Assembly (NCBI RefSeq): GCF_036711975.1
Contig: NC_091966.1
Location: 23,381,501-23,445,500 of the forward strand
DNA from: Onthophagus taurus
Lineage: Eukaryota; Arthropoda; Insecta; Coleoptera; Scarabaeidae
Direction of reading: 5' to 3'
DNA length: 64,000 nt
Shown: in pieces, positions 56,422 to 64,000 of the stretch
Position numbering within the stretch: position 1 is the stretch's first letter
How the letters are laid out: every line of letters starts with the position of its first letter
The notes under the pieces: generated by a model
The model's database searches: none
What the model was told of the DNA's origin: nothing
What the model saw: only the letters and a program-made list of their open reading frames with translations
Position numbers and translations under genes: made by a program

Positions 56422-58080
56422 TACAGGGTGTGTCAAATGTCTGGAATATAGCGAATAACTTCGCCTTTTGTGGTTTTAAAGAAAAATGTTTCAAATAAAA
56501 AATCTTTATTAATTGTGGCGCATTTTTTGGCGATACTTGCTTGTTTACTTTGTTCTTTGTTTCGTTGCTATGGCAACCAACATTGTTATTTTAAATGATG
56601 CATCCCATGTTTTTTTTTACACATTTTAATAGAGGATAAATTCCTCTACGCGATGAACATATCAAATCATATGGTTGTATTAGAAAAAAATCGAGAAAAA
56701 AATGCGTTCTTTAAAAATATTAAATCAGCAAATACAATCAAAGTAGGCGCTGAAATAAAGTTGACAGCTTTAAATGTCAAAAAATTGACAGTTTAAACAA
56801 ATATGGTGCAATTAAGCGAACGTCAATTTGACCGGTCGGTAGTTCTAGTTTAAATAGTTTAGCACTTCCATGCAATGTGGAGTTTTTTTAGGGGATCATC
56901 ACCCCTACATTTTTAAATAGCAACTCCTGTCGAGTTTTACCTTATTTTAAAGGTAATGAAAAACCCCATAAACCAAAACCCGATATCTTAATTCTTTTAA
57001 GAATATGAGGTTGTCTACCAAAATGGGAATTGAACGAAGGTGAAACAAAGTTCTTAGTAGAATTTGCAGAATGTTTAATGAAAACTATCCACATTTACCT
57101 ACGATGGCAAAACGTAAATTTAGAAGAATAGAAGGAAATTTTTTGCATGTTGGACGAATTAATCACGTGTTAAACTGACCAAAAAATGTAGTAGATAATG
57201 TAGCGGAAGAGGTTTGGCTTGGCTTATTTCGAGCCCAGTCCCAACGCCTCAATTCGAGCTGCCAAAGAAGATCTGGGAATCATACTACGAACTTTGTCGC
57301 GCTTTTCATGTAAAAAAAAAATTAAGAATTTCTTGATTTGTGTAAATATTATTTTCGTTATTGTTATCGATTTTAACCCTTTTTAATACTAATATTAAGA
57401 GTCTAACAGATAATTATTAGCTCACATGCATCAAGTGACGTAAACAAGTGAGTCTGTGACAAGAACTCATTGAGAAGGCTTGTTTTCCATGGCACACTAG
57501 GCTAAATATCCATATGATATGTGTGCCTTTTTCAAAAAACCCTAATTATCTCCCAAACGAGTATGGGACATATGGGATATAAAAGATGTAGAATGAGACA
57601 CCGAAGACGCCTAAGTAATAAAATATGGGAAGTGCCATTTAAAAAAATTAAGTTATGGTACTTCCAAATTTTGAAAACTGCGTGCCATAGTAAAGTGACC
57701 AAACGATCTAGACAGCCGTTCTCGACACCAAAAGATACTCCATCATGTTGCTTAAGCATATTCTGAATCCTAAATTGATATCCCAAAAATCGAGTGTTCT
57801 CTGATTTTTTGAATAAATGTCTGCTGGAGCAGATTTTTCTAGAAAAATTCGAATAAGTCGAGAACGGCCGAATCAAATTGCCAAAAGGAATGTTATTTAT
57901 AAACCACGAAAACAGACCGGAGAGTGCTGGAAGAAAGGTATAACCGGAAGTGCTGGAAATCTGAAAATATTTTAGTTGAAGAGAACGCAATTGACAATAT
58001 TTAAGTCTGAATTCTCAAATTTTTATTTTGGCCAGAACCCCAGAAACGTCTAATGACCGGTCTCGCTGAGACACCCTGTA
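56422..58080 (+). mobile_element. 1.66-kb TA-flanked element with DUF4817-type head
   Basis: tacagggtgtgtc at the left is mirrored by gagacaccctgta at the right; TA flanks both (56420-56421 and 58081-58082). Inside, on the plus strand, is the HTH fragment at 57035-57310. The rest of a transposase was not convincingly found. Confidence 0.72.
57035..57310 (+). pseudogene. Transposase HTH fragment
   Basis: MFNENYPHLPTMAKRKFRRI then EGNFLHVGRI, a stop, and in another frame NVAEEVWLG and SPNASIRAAKEDLGI. The two helix-turn-helix halves match DUF4817-type mariner-related transposases. Stops and a frameshift break it. Confidence 0.6.
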
Positions 58081-58154
58081 TATGTTTCAATAGAACAAGG
58101 GAAATTGCCGGACGTGATTGGTGAAAAGTGAAAAGGCTGCAGACTGACGCTACA

Positions 58155-59052
58155 TCAACAAACAGTGCTTGCTAAGAAGGTCAACAAAAGAGTCTGTGCA
58201 TGCCTTCGAGCATGCAGAGAATTGTACGATAGTGGCTTGCCCTAACGCATTAGGCAATTGCATTCATCCAATGATCTTATTTAAGGGTAAAAGAATGAAG
58301 CCAACTGATGAATTACCGCCAGATTCTAAGGTCGCTATGTCTCCAAAAAGTAGCATGACCACCTCTTTATTTATTGAATAGTTAAAGCATTTTTCGAGCT
58401 TTATCCAACCACCAGTGATATTCGATGGCGCTGCATCACATCTTGATTTAGCAATAGTCGACACAGCTGAGAGACTTGGAATTCATTTATTACGTTTACC
58501 TCCAAACACGACACATGAGGGCCAAAAGTATGATCATTAATAATATTACGAATGGATTTAGAGCAACAGGTATTTATCCTTTTGATAAAACTGTCATTCC
58601 TGAACATGCTTATGCACCCCGTTGTCCCACCAGAAAAGAACAAGAAACGGATGAACCGGAAACTGCATGTGATAACTGAGATCCGAGACGACTTAATTCC
58701 CCTAGCTTTATTAAAAAAACGTTGGAATAAGCAAGTCACTCCCGTCAAAGAAAACACTTTCTCCAAAATTCTTGTCATTCCTGACATTAAGACTATAAAC
58801 TATAAAGCCCAAGAGATGACTAAAGCCATTTTTCTGGTCACAAAGGTGAAACATCCATCCCCAAACATACACCTGTAAAATCCAATAAGAGGGACATTTC
58901 ACAGCCTGAGCCTCTGTCTAGTTGTAACCTCTCGGTATTAACAGAGCCTCTGCCCAGTTGCAGCTTTTCGAGTCCAAATCAAGAAAGATGGCTTTGCGTT
59001 ATTTGTGATGAAGAGAGGGTAGCAGACATGAGACAGTGCACAGGGTGTTAGT
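58155..59052 (+). pseudogene. pogo/jerky-type (DDE_1) transposase with C-terminal zinc finger
   Basis: The first frame (58169-58381) has TIVACPNALGNCIHPMILFK and GKRMKPTDELPPDSKVAMSP, ending at a TAG. Next comes PPVIFDGAASHLDLAIVDTA (catalytic DG..SH) and LGIHLLRLPPNTTHE, then a deletion, then NGFRATGIYPFDKTVIPEHA. The tail reads RWLCVICDEERVADMRQCTG and stops, a CxxC..CxxC finger like that at the end of insect pogo-type transposases. The LQPLD block is deleted and several frames are needed, so it is dead. Confidence 0.83.
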
Positions 59053-60247
59053 CCTGGATGCACTAACTAAAGATTACTTGGACGACGTCCAATGTCTGGA
59101 CTGTACTGATTAGAGTCCCGGACCTTAATTTCAGCGTACGCATAATATGGGCCTTAAGTATTACCTGACTACGATAGGTAATAAGGCCCAATGCAATATT
59201 ACTCTTTATGTTTTATTTTTTCAAAAATGCATTGTTTTTGTTAATTTTTTTACTCAGGTGTATGAGTAGAATTGATTAAAAGTTGCAATAAATATATATT
59301 TTTTTCACATGAAATTATTTTTATATGTTTGTTTTGTAAATCAATTTATGGTGGGCCTTTTTAACCTCTTGGATCTTACTAACTTTTTCCTAAAAATATG
59401 TGAAAAACCTCAAAATTCTGTTCTGAGAACTAAAACACCTACTTTTTCCTTCATATTATATTTTTTTATTATTTTTTTGAGCTATTCTAGCCCTTGTTAA
59501 GCCCATAAAATAATTTTGTCCAGCTAGAATCGGAATTCAGCCAAGTGTGCGGCGCAAATTCAGAATGTAAGATCAATTTATTAGCAAGTAAATCTCTTAG
59601 AAGTCTTGGACCAGTTTATTGGAAATACGACATTATATGTGAAATGAGCCAACACAAGGCTTATCTACATCATCATGCTTGGCTCTATAGCTCATTGTGA
59701 GCACTACAGGACCAGAACCCGTACGAACATGCGTCACTGTCAGTCCCCAAGGTATGGCTACCAAATCCAGCTTGGTCCTGAAAGGGTTAAAGTAATGCAC
59801 ATAAAAACTATAGTGGGAAAGCATTTTAACCATATGACTGGCCCTTAGTTGTTGTGGCACAGCTGCTTGATATTATATTCTACAAGATTCATAAAACAAT
59901 GAAGTGTTTTTAAGAATTCACATAACCTCATAATAATTTTAGTCTTCTGATTTACTTTTGTAACAATTATTTCAAATGGTGAGCAAATCATATTATAAAA
60001 TAAATGAAAGCAAGAATATTTATATGGAAATATGAAGGGGAAAACATATATAAGAAAAAAGAATTCCAAAAAGCATTGTAATAATAATTTTGTTTGGTTA
60101 AAATATTTATAGATCTGTTTCTGATTTATGTAATAAGGAATATGTAATGACAATACTTTGGTATTATAAAAAAAAACATTGTATGTATGATAGTTTAGAA
60201 ATAAAGTGATATTTAAAAATACAACAGAGAAAAAAAAATTTACTCAC

Positions 60248-60516
60248 CACACCAGTAGATGAATTGATGCAGTTCATATTAATCCTAGAAATAAATTTAG
60301 CAATAGGCGGGTCGTCCGGATACCTTTGGCCGCACTCGATTTTAACTGAATACATTCTATTTTCATAAGGTGTCCGTGGAGGTCCAATTATCATTCCCAT
60401 CCAATGCGTGAGCGTCATATCATCGTCATTTTCAAGTCCCCAACTGATAGTACCATCTCCGACGCCTTTCTGTCCCGCTTCCAACTCCTCCAACAACCTG
60501 AAGTTTCGGGGTACCA
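60248..60516 (-). CDS. Uev1A: Uev1A exon 2 (UEV core)
   Basis: Uev1A is a ubiquitin-conjugating enzyme variant. With Ubc13 it builds K63-linked ubiquitin chains for DNA-damage tolerance and immune/JNK signalling. The acceptor (ttttttgcag) leads into [20 protein letters not shown], then [20 protein letters not shown] and [16 protein letters not shown], then [10 protein letters not shown] and [11 protein letters not shown], ending at the donor GTGAGT. No HPN motif with an active-site Cys follows, as expected for a UEV. The phase joins exon 1 (1 nt) and exon 3 (0) exactly. The total is 145 residues, equal to my recollection of the Drosophila protein. Confidence 0.97.
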
Positions 60517-60659
60517 CTGCAAAAAACAACAAACGCACTCAGCTAACTTTTTAAACGCATGTAACTATAACTTCGATTTTTACTAAAAACAGAGACGAAA
60601 TAACCTATAAACATTATTTAAATTGCTTTTTCTTGAATTAAAAATCGAAGATGACATAC

Positions 60660-60687
60660 CCACACCGGTTGATGATGGTGCCGCCAT
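60660..60687 (-). CDS. Uev1A: Uev1A exon 1 (start)
   Basis: ATG at 60687-60685, coding MAAPSSTGV with a phase-1 donor (GGTGTGG|GTATGT). MxxxSSTGVVVPRNF is the usual insect Uev1A N-terminus once joined to exon 2. The intron between them is only 143 bp. Confidence 0.93.
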
Positions 60688-61816
60688 GACAGGATGTGTG
60701 TTGTAGTAGTTGTCACTTCAAAGAGTAATAACTAAATAACACGTGCACCGACTCCAAAACGGTCCTTATGGCTTAATTTATTGATTTGGTGCTTAATCTA
60801 CTGGTGAATAAAGAAATAAGACGTGACTTTTAAGATTTTCTTCTGTTGTAACAACTACCGGCCAACTTCTGCGCCTGCACTTTTGTCAAAATTCTTGACA
60901 CTTTAGGTCACGTTGGTAGCCCTGAAATATTGCCAACCTAAATTTTTAAATTAACAAAGCAATAAATTATCATAAAAACTGATTTATAAATTTATAATCA
61001 ATGTTTATAATAGGAAATAATTACGCATTAGTATTGTCGTTACTACTTTTTAAAGAACAAGAGACAAATAAATCTTAATCTGACGTCATTTGTTAAGTGC
61101 TGAAGTTCTATAAGTAAGTATGCAGTTTTGGTTAATATATTTTAAAACATATTTAATAATTAAAATTAAACATTTTTTTAGTTTGTTTAATTATTTTTTT
61201 AAGTAACAAATGTATGCAAATATTTAGTGAAGCTTATATTTTAATAATTAGTTTCAACAAAAAGTTGTAGGTTCTACAGTATTAAATGATATTGATTGTA
61301 ACGTTATATTGTAAGTACAATGATTCTTGTATGATAAATATAACTATTTTAAAGTCGGTAGGCATCTTAAATCACAATTTGAATATCCCCAATTCCCTTC
61401 CAACGCGCAAAAGCAATTATAGTGGGGTTAAGATTCAGAGGTAAAGTGGGAAAGCAAAAAGAAAATATCTGTCATCTCTATTTGTTTAGTGCTTCGTACA
61501 CGTTCGTCTGTTTCATTTTAACCGTTCTTCCTTGCGGAATGCGAATTCCGTACGGATTGGTGTTCGGCGAAGGCAAGGTGGGCAAGGTTTACTTATTGGT
61601 GACCGTTTGGCAGATCGCTTGTGCAGCCCCGGGTGCTATGCCCTTTTTCTTCGTTTGGTTCTTGTAGAGCAACTCTCGGATGGACGAAACGAGTTTATCT
61701 TGTTATATTAATTATAGGGCGCGAAATGAAATGGGGCCACAAAGTATGTAAAAAAAGAAAGTTGTGAAAAATCGTGAGAAAGGAAAAGACTGCAAATTGG
61801 CTAACAGGTGAATATA
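60688..61816. promoter_or_regulatory. Intergenic region between divergent Uev1A and CCDC50-like genes
   Basis: About 1.1 kb separates the two start codons, so the region must hold both promoters. GC content rises near 60840-60925 and 61480-61670. A possible 5' non-coding exon of the CCDC50-like gene lies at about 61478-61760. It contains an 81-codon frame (61422-61667) coding a hydrophobic peptide, which I do not recognise. No defined promoter element was identified. Confidence 0.5.
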
Positions 61817-61984
61817 ATGGAGCCTGAACCTAAATTACCTCCGAGGGAGGGTCTCCCGAAAATTGGGAAGGTTCACGAAATGAGAAGGGAATGGTTGGTT
61901 CGTGAAGATGGGGCCCTTGCTTATCAACTTCAGTCTCAAGAATTTAATCAACATTTACAACATAATAAACACAAAAATGCTCAG
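61817..61984 (+). CDS. CCDC50-like protein, first coding exon
   Basis: The start at 61817 (MEPEPKLPPREGLPKI) lies just after a gctaacag acceptor-like sequence, and the exon ends AAAAATGCTCAG|GTATGT in phase 0. The 56 residues include MRREWLVREDGALAYQLQSQ and EFNQHLQHNKHKNAQ. This resembles the N-terminal region of CCDC50 (Ymer), where a conserved LExEDxxLAxxLQxxE helix precedes a ubiquitin-binding coiled coil. CCDC50 is an adaptor in EGFR and NF-kB signalling that binds K63-type chains, the product of the neighbouring gene's complex; that link is only suggestive. Later exons were not recognised before the window ends. Confidence 0.72.
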
Positions 61985-63515
61985 GTATGTCTTTTAAATT
62001 TTGATCAATTTCATTTGAAAGTTTGTTTAAAAAGTGAGAGAATGTTTTCAAGTTTTTGTGTCATTTATATCCCTGGCAATAAAAACCTAAAGAAAGGTAG
62101 TACTAATACTAAGAAGGGTGATTCACCACATTGGTGTTTAAAGAATGTGTCCATATGGAGTTTATTTTCATTCTGTACAGTTCTTTGTTTAAATATATCT
62201 ATCACATAGCTTTAATTAAAGCTATTGTAATATTTTGATTAATGTGACATGATTAATGTATTCTGAGCAAGTTTTGATAAACTTGGGTGATTCAAAAGTT
62301 AATTTCCAAACGTTTTATTGATGAAATTAGATACGTTTTTCAGTTCTTTTTTTGTAGAATGGGGATATAATTCTAAAGTTATCAAAACTTTTATCACAGT
62401 AATTAAAGCCAGTGCAATTCTGTGAAATAATGGTTAAAAATTCAAAATATCATGATTAGTAATTCTAGGTGTGGCTTAGTATTTAAACATTCACAAATTT
62501 CAAAAAAAACACCTATTTGCTATTTACAAATTATGTATCATAAATCATGAGTAAATAATAGAATTGAAAAACATGCTTTATCTGAAATTTGATAATTACG
62601 GATATGAGTGAGCACTCCTAAAGCATATTTTTCATAACATCTAAGAAATTTAAGTAATTATCACCAATACAGTGCGACCTCGATAATTTATACTAATCAA
62701 AACCATGGAGTAAGTAAATAATTCGGATTACTGAATCGAGACAATTTTTCTATTGAAAAGTGAAACATTTAATGCAAAACAAATAAAAAATAGTGTTTAC
62801 ATAAAGAGTTTCTTTTAATTTTTAACGCATTAAGGACCAGTGATAGAAATAATAGAAAAAATTCTAATTTTTTTGTCAATAAACCTTTATTTAGGTCTTT
62901 AGAAACAATCTTTAAAATATAGAATACAACATAATACATTTTGGTAGATTTTTTGAAATTAACACTTGATACACATAAAATACACAAAAATTGTGGAACC
63001 ATGTCCTCTGGTGTATCTTAACTGTTGACACTAATAAGACTTCCTACAAGTTCCAAACTAAAATCCAACTGAGGAATTGGTTTGTCATTATATTGTTTGC
63101 CTGTGCATTTTTCAAGCATTTACTATGGCGGAGTTTAACATATTTATAAATGGCAACCACCATTTTTTCCCTGGTAATAGTATTTCAAATGTTCCGACAA
63201 TATCAAATGGCAAATCTTTTATTCCACCGATAGTTTCTTCTAAATATCTTCCTCATTGGTCAAATGGGGTCATACACACTTATTAAATTTAGAGAAAATT
63301 TTTATGTCAAACGATATATGCAAGTATATGCATGAACACAAAGTAAAAGAAATATTTTGATCAATTTTATGTTTTGCGTAATTTGAAGTGAAAAATAGCA
63401 AATATTTAAACGAAATAATTTCGCGGCTTTTCTGTGACGTAGGAACCGCACTGCCTAAAACAAGTTAAATTGTCCGTTAGATGGCGCTTGCGGTGTGACA
63501 GTGTCAAAATAAAAC
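61985..63515 (+). other. Probable first coding intron of the CCDC50-like gene
   Basis: Starts with GTATGT and shows no recognisable exon. AT-rich; short frames near 62769-63002 and 63077-63286 have no motifs. Confidence 0.5.
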
Positions 63516-63550
63516 CATGGATGTAATAGAGTGCCTCTATTACATCCATG
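63516..63550. repeat. Perfect 16-bp inverted repeat with 3-nt loop
   Basis: catggatgtaatagag (63516-63531) and ctctattacatccatg (63535-63550) flank tgc. It sits just after an agatggcgcttgcggtgtga stretch. It could be a small MITE or a cruciform-type duplication. Confidence 0.85.
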
Positions 63551-64000
63551 AACAAAACATAATAAACATAACCTACAAACACTCTATCTCTTTTCAATAC
63601 AACCTAAATGACGTTCATCTCTTTCTCGCATTTGAGCGGCTGGCAGGGGACGCAAAAGTGAGAATCGTACGTCATCAACGCGGGAATTTTAAAAGCTTAA
63701 ATGGGTATATAAATTTTCAATAATTTTTTTAACAATGACTTTGTTCGAAAATATTTAAAAAAAAAATAACGGTAACTATATTTTTATATAAACTTTCAGA
63801 AAATATAATAAAAAAAAAATCGTGTATGGCCCCATTGTCAACTTCGTGTGAAACATAACCAATATCAATTACTTCGTTGAGATCAAGATCTTCAAAAATT
63901 GCTTCAAGTTAATTCAGCATTAAACGCCTTTTGAGATTATATTGATATTTGACCCTACTCTAAAGTCGCAAATATACCCTGACGCATATACAGGTGTCCC
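63551..64000. other. Unassigned end of window
   Basis: No supported exon. The last bases (atatacaggtgtccc) look like the start of another cagggtgt-type transposon terminus. Confidence 0.4.

Larger units (their letters stand above)
44523..60247 (-). other. Uev1A intron 2 (15.7 kb, transposon-filled)
   Basis: The donor GTGAGT (60247-60242) and acceptor at 44523 are in phase 0. The intron holds the mariner, pogo, LTR, Tc1 and foldback elements listed separately, and no host exon was recognised inside. Stretches not listed elsewhere, mainly 44524-45474, 45716-46563, 52975-53970, 54792-55950 and 59105-60240, hold AT-rich sequence with no recognised feature. Confidence 0.88.

Noticed and set aside
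57532-57990. 152-codon minus-strand frame
   Set aside because: No recognisable domain, and it lies inside a TA-flanked transposon whose coding remnants are on the plus strand.

Overview
This is AT-rich insect nuclear DNA, most likely from a beetle. The species is an inference, not shown by the sequence. The evidence is intron-containing insect genes (Tor, Uev1A, a CCHamide-type receptor, a CCDC50-like gene), short introns with GT..AG borders, and a dense load of eukaryotic transposons and tandem repeats.

Host genes. (1) 8525-9100 (-) is an exon of an unrecognised protein with a PPPY motif, apparently split by a small Harbinger-like MITE. (2) 21404-22552 (-) is the last coding exon of the TOR kinase (kinase domain plus FATC). 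(3) 32772-33936 (+) holds five exons of a CCHamide/bombesin-type neuropeptide GPCR, from TM2 to the C-terminal tail. (4) 44382-60687 (-) is a complete Uev1A/UBE2V gene of three exons (145 residues), with a 15.7 kb second intron full of transposons. (5) 61817-61984 (+) is the first coding exon of a CCDC50-like protein, head to head with Uev1A. A RERG-like Ras GTPase pseudogene occurs twice, at 2360-3150 and 36302-37090, inside a 3.2 kb duplication.

Region by region. 1-1430: 141-bp satellite. 1738-4922: duplication copy A, ending exactly at a 5'-truncated LINE with RNase H (4923-7100). 7100-9980: old repeats, the PPPY exon, the MITE and a transposase HTH fragment. 9981-12419: a piggyBac-type non-autonomous element with TTAA target sites that carries about eleven 190-bp tandem repeats. 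12790-14962: a decayed jockey-like LINE with a near-perfect hairpin inserted. 15370-19490: a piggyBac transposase pseudogene split by a Chapaev3-like element with 3-bp TAA target duplications. 20405-24380: 146-bp satellite on both sides of the Tor exon, then a ~180-bp satellite to 25180. 27527-31553: a foldback transposon containing a second foldback. 32024-32067: a well-formed type I hammerhead ribozyme motif just upstream of the GPCR exons. 34630-35290: a piggyBac remnant. 35681-38852: duplication copy B. 38928-43620: MITEs and TIR elements. 44523-60247: the Uev1A intron with pogo, Tc1/mariner, LTR and foldback elements nested up to three deep.

The host genes do not form an operon-like unit. 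They are islands in repeat-rich DNA. The best leads are the hammerhead motif, the MITE inside a coding exon, the transposon-borne and Tor-flanking satellites, the nested transposons with readable target duplications, and a template-switch palindrome visible by comparing two copies of one transposon.
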